From: UBA6144 sp964399165
Lineage (GTDB): Bacteria; Bdellovibrionota; Bacteriovoracia; Bacteriovoracales; Bacteriovoracaceae
Length of the DNA: 64,000 nucleotides
Direction of reading: 5' to 3'
Assembly: GCA_964399165.1 (NCBI GenBank)
Contig: CAYNPO010000008.1
Span: forward strand, 62,001-126,000
A program made the translations under genes and the position numbers. Within the stretch, counting starts at the first letter, position 1; every line of letters begins with the position of its first letter. Positions 31,654-40,125 of this stretch are shown here, piece by piece. Below the pieces are notes generated by a model that worked only from the letters and a program-made list of their open reading frames with translations, ran no database searches and had not been told where the DNA came from.

Positions 31654-34155
31654 ATGAAGGTCATTTTCCTCATCAGTCTGACCCTTGCGACCAGCCTCGC
31701 CTGGGCGGCGGGCAACTGCTTCGTGGGCGGCACCAAAGTCCTGCCGGGCACTACCGCCTACCGCAACACCGAGGAGCTCACGGAGTTTCTCGACGCCGCC
31801 GGACAACCCGGCTGGGCCATCTTCATCAAGGCCAAGCTCGAGCGCGGCGGCTTCTACCACCACGATACCCTGGACCACTGGCTCCACGGCAATGTCCTCG
31901 GCTGCACCCACCCGCTCTTCGGCGACATCAGCCTGCGCGATGACGTCATGCAGGCCCACGTGCCCACCTCCATCAATAACCCCCTCTCTCCCAATGAACT
32001 CCGCCATGCGGTGGACTTCTTGATCGTGACCTTGCACGAAGCGATCCACGTCATGGACTTCAACGCCGGCGGGCTCTCCTCCGAGCGACCCACCTACGAG
32101 CGCTCCTGGCAGTTCATGCTGGACATCCTGAAGGAACACTTGGTGCCCCGGGCCCAGGCGGGAGGCGCCGATGAGGGGAAATACCGCCGCGCCATCGACA
32201 CCTTCACCGCGGCCCTCCAGTTGGAGCTCATGACCTACGACTACGACGAGTACGGCGAATCACGGGCGTTCACCGCTCCCCTCCCCCATGGCGGTTGCGT
32301 GCGCGAACTCACCCGCAAGGAACTCGCCGATTATCTCCTGGACCTGGGCGGCTTCATCCGCCGTGAAGAACTCTCCGTCGCCGACGCCCTCAAGGCCTTC
32401 GACACCAAGGCCCGCTATCGCTTTCCCGTGGCCGGCAACCCCTTGTGCCTGCGCCGGGAGGCATTGCTGATTCCCCCGCCCGCCGCGGACACCACCGTGG
32501 GTTACGCGGGAGCGCGCATGCGCCAACGGGTCTATGAGTTGGCGGTGACCCAAGGGGAAACCATCGTGCTGACCAAGTCCAGCGCCAACCTCGCTGGCTT
32601 TAACGCCGCCGTGGTGGTGCCGGATGCCTCCCGCCCCGGCCATTTGCGGGTGATCGCCGAGACCTACGCCTCCCACCCCACTGGCTCTGGCCGCAGCCCT
32701 GTGAGCGAACCCTTCGCCAAGCTCATCGTGCACGAGACCGCCGAAGGGGTCTTCCCCGCAGACGCGGTAGTGCGGGTGGAGCGGGTATGGGACGAGGACG
32801 GCGTGCGCCGGCGCGGCCCCGTGCCTTTCCGTGAGATCACCGTGCGCGAGATCGAGCGGGACCTGGGTTTCTACGCGGTCCATACCTACGATGCCCGCCT
32901 GACCTTGGATGACTCCAGCCACCACAGCTTTGAGCGCCACGAGGACCGGGTCACCGGCGTGTACTACGCGGTCAAGGCCGGGCACCGCCTGCGCCTCTCC
33001 GCTCCCCGGTTCACCGGCCGCTCCGTGCGCACCTATCGCATCACCCGCCCCGCTGATCCTGGCCAAACCTTGTCCCTGCGGCCCGTCTCTTTCATGCAGA
33101 TGGACGAGGACCGGGACGAGATTCTCTTCGACGAGGACGGCGAGTATGTGACGCTGGCCGTGCGCGACGATAGGTACACCGAGCGGGTGGACTTTGACCT
33201 GCGCCTCGAGTTCTCTCGCCATGGCGGCCACCCGGTGGCCACGCGGATGATCGATCCGCGCTCGCTCTACCAGGACGACTACCGCGCCATGGGCTCCCAC
33301 CGCCCGGTGCTCACTTGGGTGGAGTTGAAGTTCCGCCACGGCGTCTCGCCCGTGGGCTTCGAGTTTCAAAGTTCCCTGGACGACGACCAGCACCCCTTCA
33401 AGTCCCTGCAGGTGGCGAAGCTCACTCTCAAGGCCCAGGACGCCGTGCGGGTGCAGGACATGCCCACCCACTACACCGCTTCCCTGGTGGGATGGAACCC
33501 GTCGAAAAGTAAATTTGAAGTCGAGGTGGAGGACATGGGCCGGAGAGGACTCCACACCGTGCGCACGGATGGGGACCGCTACCTGGTGTTCACCCACCAC
33601 AAGTTCGCTGCCCCCGAGACGGTCAGCTCGGCCCGGGTTGAGTTGGTGCGCCGGACGGTGCGCGGTCCGCAATTGGACATGGTGAAGCCTCTGTCCCCCG
33701 AAGAAGTGCGGGCGGAACTGGGCCTTTCCCGCGCGACCACGTTCCGCCCTGAACAGGCTTACCTCACCGGCGCTCACCCCCGGGGCTTCACCTGGGGCGA
33801 CTCGCTCTTCCAGATGTATAGCTTCACTCTGGACCGCAAGGCGCGCCTGCGTTTGATTTCCGCCCAGGAGGGCATCGAGAGAACTTACTGGCTCATGAAG
33901 GTCGACCCCGCCCGCCGCGCCCGTGGCGTCCCTTACCTGGTGGACTTCCGCAGTCTGCGCCGCAACACCGACTTCGAGGTGGAGACGGAACCGGCGGAGT
34001 TCGTGCTGGTGGTGGAGAGCGACTACGGTCAGCCGCCAGGGGCGGTGCCTTTCGAGCTGTGGGTCTCCGCCCACCGCCTGGACCAGGGCAGGGTCAACCT
34101 GCGCAGGCTCAACACGGCCGAGATGACGGATCCTCTGCGCCGGCGCGCCCAGTGA
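31654..34155 (+). CDS. Large secreted protein with HExxH zinc motif
   Basis: An 833-aa protein with a signal peptide (MKVIFLISLTLATSLAWA). HEAIH at residues 128-132 (IVTLHEAIHVMDF) is a zincin zinc site in the N-terminal domain; a Glu in SSERPTYERSW, 12-17 residues later, could be the third ligand. From about residue 300 the chain is beta-rich with repeated 'sAqDG/hrLRl' features, which suggests several sandwich domains for binding. No known peptidase family is recognised. The upstream frame extends further but without a signal; the start was set at the signal peptide. The end overlaps the convergent methyltransferase gene by 47 bases. Confidence 0.7.
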   Translation: MKVIFLISLTLATSLAWAAGNCFVGGTKVLPGTTAYRNTEELTEFLDAAGQPGWAIFIKAKLERGGFYHHDTLDHWLHGNVLGCTHPLFGDISLRDDVMQAHVPTSINNPLSPNELRHAVDFLIVTLHEAIHVMDFNAGGLSSERPTYERSWQFMLDILKEHLVPRAQAGGADEGKYRRAIDTFTAALQLELMTYDYDEYGESRAFTAPLPHGGCVRELTRKELADYLLDLGGFIRREELSVADALKAFDTKARYRFPVAGNPLCLRREALLIPPPAADTTVGYAGARMRQRVYELAVTQGETIVLTKSSANLAGFNAAVVVPDASRPGHLRVIAETYASHPTGSGRSPVSEPFAKLIVHETAEGVFPADAVVRVERVWDEDGVRRRGPVPFREITVREIERDLGFYAVHTYDARLTLDDSSHHSFERHEDRVTGVYYAVKAGHRLRLSAPRFTGRSVRTYRITRPADPGQTLSLRPVSFMQMDEDRDEILFDEDGEYVTLAVRDDRYTERVDFDLRLEFSRHGGHPVATRMIDPRSLYQDDYRAMGSHRPVLTWVELKFRHGVSPVGFEFQSSLDDDQHPFKSLQVAKLTLKAQDAVRVQDMPTHYTASLVGWNPSKSKFEVEVEDMGRRGLHTVRTDGDRYLVFTHHKFAAPETVSSARVELVRRTVRGPQLDMVKPLSPEEVRAELGLSRATTFRPEQAYLTGAHPRGFTWGDSLFQMYSFTLDRKARLRLISAQEGIERTYWLMKVDPARRARGVPYLVDFRSLRRNTDFEVETEPAEFVLVVESDYGQPPGAVPFELWVSAHRLDQGRVNLRRLNTAEMTDPLRRRAQ

Positions 34156-34792
34156 AGGCCGCTTCTTTTTCCGACACGCCCACCAAGCGGGCCCGCTCGG
34201 CGCGCTTGGGGCTGCGCTCGATGCCGATGGCGGAAAGCCCGGCGTGGTTGGCCGCCGCCAGCATGGCACCTTCCCCGCAGAAAGGCTGAACTACAGTGTG
34301 GGAAGATGTCTGTGCGGAGATGAACTTCGCCACCATCCGGCACGCCTCGAAGCCCATGCCCCGCTCCCAGGTCTTCTCGCCCACGAAGGGCATCACGTCA
34401 GTGCTGGACTGCGCGAGGTCCGGTCGCACGCCCCGGGAGAAGCAGAGGATATGCGAGTAGCCCGGCCTTCCCGGTGTCACCGTCCCCGCCTCGTGCCGGC
34501 AAGCAACCTTATGCCACAGCATCGGCATATGCGCAGCTTCTGCGGCTTTCTGAATGAGATAAGACTTGTCCACCCATAGTCCACAATGGCGGATGTCGGT
34601 TTGGTAGAAGACCACGACGCCGTCGTCGGGACAACGGGAAAGGATTAAGCTGGCCGTGTCGGCGAACCACGACTTCCAATTCTCGAAACCGATGCCGGAA
34701 AACTCGGACAGATCCGGCAGCGAGGTGACCAACGAACATCCGGGGAGCGCGGGGTGGTCTTGCAACCACTCCAGCGCGTCCCCGCACACCAC
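34109..34792 (-). CDS. SAM-dependent methyltransferase, DNA-methylase-like fold
   Basis: A 227-aa cytoplasmic protein. VTSLPDLSEF near the N terminus occupies the catalytic-motif position; the C-terminal QPFCGEGAMLAAANHAGLSAIGIERSPKRA is the SAM-binding motif order of N4/N6 amino-methyltransferases (circularly permuted beta class). Conserved stretches GVVVFYQTDIRHCGLWVDKSYLI and HKVACR mark a bacterial family whose substrate I do not know; RNA is as likely as DNA. The start is GTG at 34792, 16 bases after the upstream gene, without a clear ribosome site. Confidence 0.75.
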   Translation of the reverse strand: MVCGDALEWLQDHPALPGCSLVTSLPDLSEFSGIGFENWKSWFADTASLILSRCPDDGVVVFYQTDIRHCGLWVDKSYLIQKAAEAAHMPMLWHKVACRHEAGTVTPGRPGYSHILCFSRGVRPDLAQSSTDVMPFVGEKTWERGMGFEACRMVAKFISAQTSSHTVVQPFCGEGAMLAAANHAGLSAIGIERSPKRAERARLVGVSEKEAAFTGRAGAEDPSSRPC

Positions 34793-34808
34793 CTCGCGGG
34801 TGGGAGGG

Positions 34809-35315
34809 TTAGTTCTTATAAGGCAGGGCCCCCAGATAGTCTTTCTTGCCCACGTCCACGCCGTTGTGGCGCAGGATCGAGTAGGCGGTGGTCACGTGGA
34901 AATAGAGGTTGGGGATGGCGTGGCAGAGGGCGTACTCCTCTCCCGTAAGCCATTTGCCCTCCCAGCGGGGCTGGGTGATGCGGCGGTCTTTGGCATCGGC
35001 GAAGTCTTTGGGACTGAAACCTTCCAGGTAGCGCAGCGTAGAGGTGATGCGGGCCTGGAGCTCGGGAATGGTGGCTTCCTTGTCGTCGTTCACGGGCGCT
35101 TCCTTGCCGCTCAGACGGGAAGCGCAAAGTTTCGCGGTGTCGCAGGCGATCTGCACTTGGCGGGCCAGGGGGAATTGGTCGGGGGCCAGGCGTGCGTTCA
35201 CCAGCACGGAGCCGTCAAACTTCTTGGCCTCGGCGTACTTGGCGCCTTTCTCGAGAATGAGGTTAAGGTTGTGCAGCATGTGGGTGAAGCGGGGGACGGT
35301 CATTTCAAACAGCAT
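34809..35315 (-). CDS. DUF1993 family protein
   Basis: A 168-aa cytoplasmic protein matching DUF1993 along its length: FTHMLHNLNLILEKGAKYAE, LVNARLAPDQFPLARQVQIACD, and the C-terminal IPNLYFHVTTAYSILRHNGVDVGKKDYLG. The fold resembles DinB four-helix bundles; function is unknown. AAAGGA six bases before the ATG at 35315 sets the start. It is probably co-transcribed with the downstream methyltransferase. Confidence 0.93.
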   Translation of the reverse strand: MLFEMTVPRFTHMLHNLNLILEKGAKYAEAKKFDGSVLVNARLAPDQFPLARQVQIACDTAKLCASRLSGKEAPVNDDKEATIPELQARITSTLRYLEGFSPKDFADAKDRRITQPRWEGKWLTGEEYALCHAIPNLYFHVTTAYSILRHNGVDVGKKDYLGALPYKN

Positions 35316-35404
35316 GGGATGTCCTTTTGTGGGTGCAGTGAATCTACCAAGGGAGCGCTTCAAAAGAAATGACCTCGGCTGACACCCCAGGCTATGATCG
35401 GCAC

Positions 35405-37186
35405 ATGACACATTTCCTGCAGCAGGCCCTGGTGTTTCTGGGGGCCTCCGTGATTTTAGTTCCCCTCTTCCACCGACTGGGGCTGGGCTCCGTACTCGGG
35501 TATTTGGGAGCGGGCGTGTTAGTGGGGCCCCACGCGCTGGGGTTGATTCCAGAGGCCGAAAGCATCCTGCACTTTTCCGAACTGGGGGTGGTGCTGCTGC
35601 TTTTCATCATCGGTCTGGAAATCCAACCGCGGAAACTGTGGGGTATGCGCCTACGACTGGGTGGGTTGGGTGGGGGACAAGTTCTTCTCTGCTCCCTGGC
35701 CTTCGCCTTCTCGGCCTGGGCCCTGGGCGCCTCTCCCCTCGCCGCTGGTGTGTTGGGCTTTGCCCTCTCCCTTTCCTCCACCGCCTTCGCACTGCAAACC
35801 CTGGCGGAGAAAAACCTGTTGAACACGCCCATGGGACAATCCTCCTTCGCGGTCTTACTCGCCCAAGACTTGTTGGCCATCCCTGCCCTGGCGCTCATCC
35901 CGGCACTGGCCTCCAGAGGAGCTTCATCCGGCAATGGTTGGCAAGGCCTGGGCCTGTTCATCCTGCTCCTCTTGGGTCTCGTCCTCACCAGCCGCTTCCT
36001 CTTCCGCCCCGCCTTCCGCGCCATCGCCGCCACCCGCTCCCGGGAGATGTTCACCGCCGCCACTCTCCTGGTGGTCATGGGTGTGGCTGCCCTCATGCTG
36101 GGTGTCGGACTCTCCGCCGCCCTGGGCGCCTTCATCGGCGGTGTCCTCTTAGCAGACAGCGAGTACCGCCACGAGCTCGAGGCGGACCTGGGCCCGTTCA
36201 AGGGGCTCCTCATGGGACTCTTCTTCATCAGCGTGGGTATGACGGTGGACCTGGGACTGGTGCGCGCTCGCCCCTTAGATGTGGCAGGCCTCACTCTGGG
36301 CTATATGCTTGTGAAAGGCTTGCTGGTCTATGGCATCGGGCGCCTTGGCCGGATGGGGCACCAGAGTGCACTCCAGATGACTCTGACCATTGGTCAAGGA
36401 GGGGAATTCGCCTTCGTGATCTTTGGTCTGGCGGGCGGGATGTCCCTCGTGGACGGCGCCACCTTGGCCATACTGACCGCCGTCGTGACCCTCTCCATGG
36501 CGCTCTCGCCACTCTTTGCGGCCGTGCACTCCCGTTGGTTCTCCTGCGCCGGCCTCGGCGTCATCCCCGCCTACGACAAAATCGAAGGTGAAGACCCCCA
36601 AGTCATCATCGCCGGCTTCGGCCGCTTCGGTCAGGTCTTCGCCCGCGTACTGCGCGCCCAGGGCATCCCCTTCGTCGCCATAGACCACGACGGCGAGCAG
36701 ATCGAGCTGGTGCGCAAGTTCGGCAACAAGGTCTACTTCGGCGACGCCTCTCGGCTGGACATCCTCGAAGCCGCCGGCGCCACTCGCGCCAAGTACTTTA
36801 TTCTGGCCATCGACGACGTGGAACTGTCGCTGAAGACCGCCCGCCACCTGCGCGAACACTTCCCCCACCTGGTCGTGTACGCCCGGGCTCGCAACCGCAA
36901 CCACGCCTTCGAGCTGATGGAGCTGGGGGTGACCCGCATCAAGCGCGAAACTTTCGACTCCAGCGCTAACTTCACGGGTGAGCTCCTGATGGAGATGGGC
37001 TTTGCCCCCGAACGCGCCCAGGCGGTGATGGAGCGCTTTCGGGCTCACGACCAACTCATGCTAGAGGCCCAGTTCCAGGCGAGGAATGACGACGAGGAGT
37101 TCGTGAGCGTCTCGTTGAAGGGACAGGCCCAACTGGAGCAGGTTTTGCTGGAGGATGACACCCGCTCGTATATCCGTCCGGCCTGA
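35405..37186 (+). CDS. KefC-type monovalent cation:proton antiporter (CPA2) with RCK domain
   Basis: A 593-aa protein. About 12 transmembrane helices of the Na+/H+-exchanger fold occupy residues 1-375 (LGLGSVLGYLGAGVLVGPHALGLI, the FSELGVVLLLFIIGLEI signature, LAQDLLAIPAL). A TrkA-N/RCK nucleotide-binding domain follows (VIIAGFGRFGQVFARVLRAQG, with GxGxxG). This is the KefB/KefC layout, used for glutathione-gated potassium efflux in E. coli. No ancillary KefF/KefG gene adjoins. ATG 35405 was chosen to match the family N terminus. Confidence 0.92.
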   Translation: MTHFLQQALVFLGASVILVPLFHRLGLGSVLGYLGAGVLVGPHALGLIPEAESILHFSELGVVLLLFIIGLEIQPRKLWGMRLRLGGLGGGQVLLCSLAFAFSAWALGASPLAAGVLGFALSLSSTAFALQTLAEKNLLNTPMGQSSFAVLLAQDLLAIPALALIPALASRGASSGNGWQGLGLFILLLLGLVLTSRFLFRPAFRAIAATRSREMFTAATLLVVMGVAALMLGVGLSAALGAFIGGVLLADSEYRHELEADLGPFKGLLMGLFFISVGMTVDLGLVRARPLDVAGLTLGYMLVKGLLVYGIGRLGRMGHQSALQMTLTIGQGGEFAFVIFGLAGGMSLVDGATLAILTAVVTLSMALSPLFAAVHSRWFSCAGLGVIPAYDKIEGEDPQVIIAGFGRFGQVFARVLRAQGIPFVAIDHDGEQIELVRKFGNKVYFGDASRLDILEAAGATRAKYFILAIDDVELSLKTARHLREHFPHLVVYARARNRNHAFELMELGVTRIKRETFDSSANFTGELLMEMGFAPERAQAVMERFRAHDQLMLEAQFQARNDDEEFVSVSLKGQAQLEQVLLEDDTRSYIRPA

Positions 37187-37193
37187 TTCGTCT

Positions 37194-37207
37194 TTGAAAC
37201 GTTTCAA
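37194..37207. repeat. 14-bp perfect palindrome
   Basis: TTGAAACGTTTCAA lies eight bases after the antiporter stop and ahead of the transposase gene. It could be an operator or a REP-type end; no second copy was noticed. Confidence 0.4.
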
Positions 37208-37255
37208 CGCGGAGGGGCCAGCATCGTCCCTTTCCTAAATTGCCTGTCGTAATAT

Positions 37256-37276
37256 GTGCCTCTTTCAAGAGGGCAC
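37256..37276 (+). promoter_or_regulatory. Hairpin enclosing the transposase ribosome binding site
   Basis: GTGCCTCTT and AAGAGGGCAC pair with one bulged C and a 2-base loop. The Shine-Dalgarno AGAGGG lies in the 3' arm, so the hairpin would hide it. IS200-type transposase mRNAs are known to be repressed by such 5' stem-loops. Confidence 0.5.
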
Positions 37277-37279
37277 CTC

Positions 37280-37915
37280 ATGGCACGTCAAACTTCCTTC
37301 AACCTTTACCGCGGTCGCCATGGTGGGCGTCGACCCCACTCGGGACGCAAGCGCATGCATTCGCAGGGTGTGGCCCACAGGAAGCGGGAAAGCGTGAGCG
37401 CCCGCACGCCGGCCCACGTGAATTTCCGGCTGCGGGCGTCGATCCGCAACAAGTTCTGCCTGCGGCTCTTGAAAAGGGCGATTCTGAACGCGCGCCTGAA
37501 AGGGTTAGAGGTGGTGCACTACTCGCTTCAGTCAAACCATGTTCACTTGATAGTGGAGGCCATGGATTCTGCGACGCTTACCCGGGGGATGCGGTCGTTG
37601 ACCGTGACCTTCGCCAAGGGGTTGAAGCGGGGGCGGGTACAGCTGGGACGGTACAACCTGCATGTGTTGCGGACCGTGGAGGAGGCCAAAACCGCTCTCC
37701 GCTACGTGCTTTTGAATGAGCAGAAACACACCCGGACAAGGGTGGTGCGGGTGGATGGGTACGCCTCTTGGTCGGCGCTGCCGCTGGAATGGACGAAAAG
37801 CTTTCTGCGCAAAGAGCGGCTGGGGTGGATACCAGCCCCTGCCCCTTGGGCTGGAGTGGACAAGGGGAATTCATGGCTGCTGAGGAAGGGAGCTGAACTC
37901 CTCGCAACGGGCTAG
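37280..37915 (+). mobile_element. REP-associated/IS200-like Y1 transposase (RAYT type)
   Basis: A 211-aa protein with the HUH motif HVH (87-89, in SNHVHLIVEA) and the catalytic Tyr in LRYVLLNEQKH (Y142), preceded by a Gly/Arg/His-rich basic N terminus (RGRHGGRRPHSGRKR). This layout fits the RAYT/Y1_Tnp domain proteins, single-copy relatives of IS200 transposases that handle short palindromic repeats. No terminal inverted repeats or flanking target sites were found, so it may be a domesticated gene. AGAGGG lies six bases before ATG 37280. It overlaps rlmF by four bases at the 3' end. Confidence 0.85.
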
Positions 37916-38763
37916 AACCGCCAGGCCACCACGCGGGTTTTCTTCTGCCCATGCCTCATCTCGATGGCCCGGACTTCAGCCGCGTCGAGTTTCTTCAGGG
38001 CACGCTGGAGCCCGGGTACGTTCCCGTCCTGGGAGACCAGTGAGGAGAACCACTGCACCTGCGAGGCGAACCGCGCGCTCTCCGAGGCCATGCGGGAGAG
38101 GAACCCCGCCTCGCCGCCTTTACACCACAGTTCACTCCCCTGCCCTCCGAAGTTGCGGTGGTCGGCCCCATGGCCCTTGCCCAGGTGGCGCCACTTGCGC
38201 GCGGACTCGGCGCGGGCCTCATCGGCCGAGGCGTAGAACGGGGGGTTGCACACGGTGAGGGCAAAGGTCTCCCCCGCGAGGATGGCACCGCGGAAGACTT
38301 GTTCTGGCACGGGCTGGCGTCGCAAGGCGATGGCGCTCTCCAGGCCGTTAGCGCGCACGATGCGGGCGGCGCTTCCCAACGCTCCCTCGTCCACGTCCAC
38401 GCCCACGAAGCTCCAGCCATACTCCTTGTGGCCCACGAGAGGGTAGACGCAGTTCGCGCCCACTCCCACGTCGAGCACGCGCACGGAAGGGCCCCGCTCC
38501 CCCACCAGGTCCGCCAAGTGGTGGAGCATGTCCGCGCGTCCGGGGAGCGGCGGGCACAGGTAGCCCTCGGGAATGTCCCAGTCGAGGATGCCATAGGCGT
38601 CGGCGAACAGGGCGCGGTTGAGGACCTTCACCGCGCGGGGATCGGAGAAGTCGATGGTTTCACCTTCCACCGGATGGGGGTGCACGAAGGCCCCGAGTTC
38701 GGGAACCAAACTCACTAAACGAGGAAAAACGTAGCGGGATTGGAAACGATTACGTGGGTGCAT
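37912..38763 (-). CDS. rlmF: 23S rRNA (adenine-1618-N6)-methyltransferase RlmF
   Basis: A 283-aa methyltransferase. MHPRNRFQSRYVFPRLV at the N terminus, the SAM motif VLDVGVGANCVYPLVG, catalytic NPPFYAS and the FGGQGSELWCKGGE segment are diagnostic of RlmF (YbiN). It methylates A1618 of 23S rRNA. The 5' end overlaps the dctA 3' end by 14 bases on the same strand. Confidence 0.95.
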   Translation of the reverse strand: MHPRNRFQSRYVFPRLVSLVPELGAFVHPHPVEGETIDFSDPRAVKVLNRALFADAYGILDWDIPEGYLCPPLPGRADMLHHLADLVGERGPSVRVLDVGVGANCVYPLVGHKEYGWSFVGVDVDEGALGSAARIVRANGLESAIALRRQPVPEQVFRGAILAGETFALTVCNPPFYASADEARAESARKWRHLGKGHGADHRNFGGQGSELWCKGGEAGFLSRMASESARFASQVQWFSSLVSQDGNVPGLQRALKKLDAAEVRAIEMRHGQKKTRVVAWRF

Positions 38764-40018
38764 CGTCCGAGGGATTTCCCAACTCCGCTTGTAACTTGCT
38801 CCGGTCCAACTCCCCCTCCCATCGCGAGACCACCACCGCCGCCACGCCGTTGCCGATGGTGTTGGTGAGGGCCCGCGCCTCGGACATGAAGCGGTCTATG
38901 CCTAGGATAAGCGCCAGCCCGGCCACGGGCACATGCGGGACAACGGCCAGGGTCGCCGCTAGGGTGATGAAACCCGCGCCGGTCACCCCCGAAGCGCCCT
39001 GGGACGTGAGCGTCGCCACGAGGAAAATGCTGGCCTGCTGGCCCCAGCTCAAATCAATGTTCAATGCCTGGGCCACGAAGACCGCGGCGATGGTGAGGTA
39101 GATGTTGGTTCCGTCCAAATTGAAGGAGTAGCCCGTGGGCACCACCAGCCCCACCACGGATTTCGAGCACCCCAGCTTTTCCAGTTTCTCCATCATGGGC
39201 ACCAACACGGACTCGGAGGAAGACGTGCCGAGCACCGTCAGCAACTCCTCGCGGATATAGCGGACGAACTTGAAGATGCTGAATCCCGCCCACTTCGCCA
39301 CCAAACCGAGCACTCCCACGATGAACACCACGCACGTGAGGTAGAACACCCCCATGAGCTTCAACAAAGGCCCGAAGGAGTCCACGCCGTACTTACCAAT
39401 GGTGAAGGCCATGGCGCCGAAGGCGCCGATGGGGGCGAAGTGCATGAGCAAATGAATGATCTTGAAGAAAACTTGGGAGAGCGAGGCGATCAGGCCGTGG
39501 ACTTTCTCGCCGGCTGCCCCTATGTGGCTGAGGGCGTAGCCGAAGAGTACGGCCAGGAGCAGCACCTGCAGTAGACTGCCATCGGCGGAGAAAGCGCTGA
39601 AGAATGTCTTCGGAATGATGTCCAAGAGAAAGTTCACCACCGAGGTGTCGGCCGCCTTCTGGGCGTATGCCCCCACGGCCGCCCCGTCGAGACTGGCGGG
39701 ATCCACGTTGAACCCCTTGCCAGGCTTGAATACGTTGACCGCCACCAACCCCAGCAAGAGCGCCACGTTTGAGACACTTTCAAAGTAAAGCAGGGCCTTG
39801 CCCCCGATCCGCCCCACTTTCCTCATATTCCCGGTGTTGGCGATGCCCAGGACCACGGTGTTGAAAATGATCGGAGCGATCAACATTTTGAGGAGAGCGA
39901 TGAAAGCGTCTCCCAGCACTTTCATCTCCACCGCCCAAGTAGGGTGGAGCATGCCTAACGCGACACCCAACAGAATGCCGATGAGCACTTGGACGTACAG
40001 GTGGCGCAAGATTCCCAT
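38750..40018 (-). CDS. dctA: C4-dicarboxylate:cation symporter DctA
   Basis: A 422-aa inner-membrane protein of the DAACS family. MKVLGDAFIALLKMLIAPIIFNTVVLGIA, the serine-rich hairpin ELLTVLGTSSSESVL, the VPTGYSFNLDGTNIYL substrate loop and ALILGIDRFMSEARALTN match DctA nearly residue by residue. It imports succinate, fumarate and malate. ATG at 40018 fits the family start; an upstream GTG is less likely. It ends within rlmF, so the two are likely co-transcribed. Confidence 0.95.
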   Translation of the reverse strand: MGILRHLYVQVLIGILLGVALGMLHPTWAVEMKVLGDAFIALLKMLIAPIIFNTVVLGIANTGNMRKVGRIGGKALLYFESVSNVALLLGLVAVNVFKPGKGFNVDPASLDGAAVGAYAQKAADTSVVNFLLDIIPKTFFSAFSADGSLLQVLLLAVLFGYALSHIGAAGEKVHGLIASLSQVFFKIIHLLMHFAPIGAFGAMAFTIGKYGVDSFGPLLKLMGVFYLTCVVFIVGVLGLVAKWAGFSIFKFVRYIREELLTVLGTSSSESVLVPMMEKLEKLGCSKSVVGLVVPTGYSFNLDGTNIYLTIAAVFVAQALNIDLSWGQQASIFLVATLTSQGASGVTGAGFITLAATLAVVPHVPVAGLALILGIDRFMSEARALTNTIGNGVAAVVVSRWEGELDRSKLQAELGNPSDDAPT

Positions 40019-40125
40019 GCCCCAGCTTAGCCAATCTTCAGGCACCGCGGAAGGCGGATTTGCCCAGTTGTGTCTGCCCCAGGAGAAGCTATCCTGTAAG
40101 GACCCACGTCAAAAGGTTTTTACGG

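Noticed and set aside
32260..34269. Long minus-strand frame of 669 codons
   Set aside because: Antisense of the 833-aa zincin-like gene, which has a signal peptide and HEAIH; the shadow translation is His/Gly/Val-rich noise.
37280..37915. Complete insertion sequence around the transposase
   Set aside because: No terminal inverted repeats, target duplications or partner gene were found, so only the gene itself is claimed.
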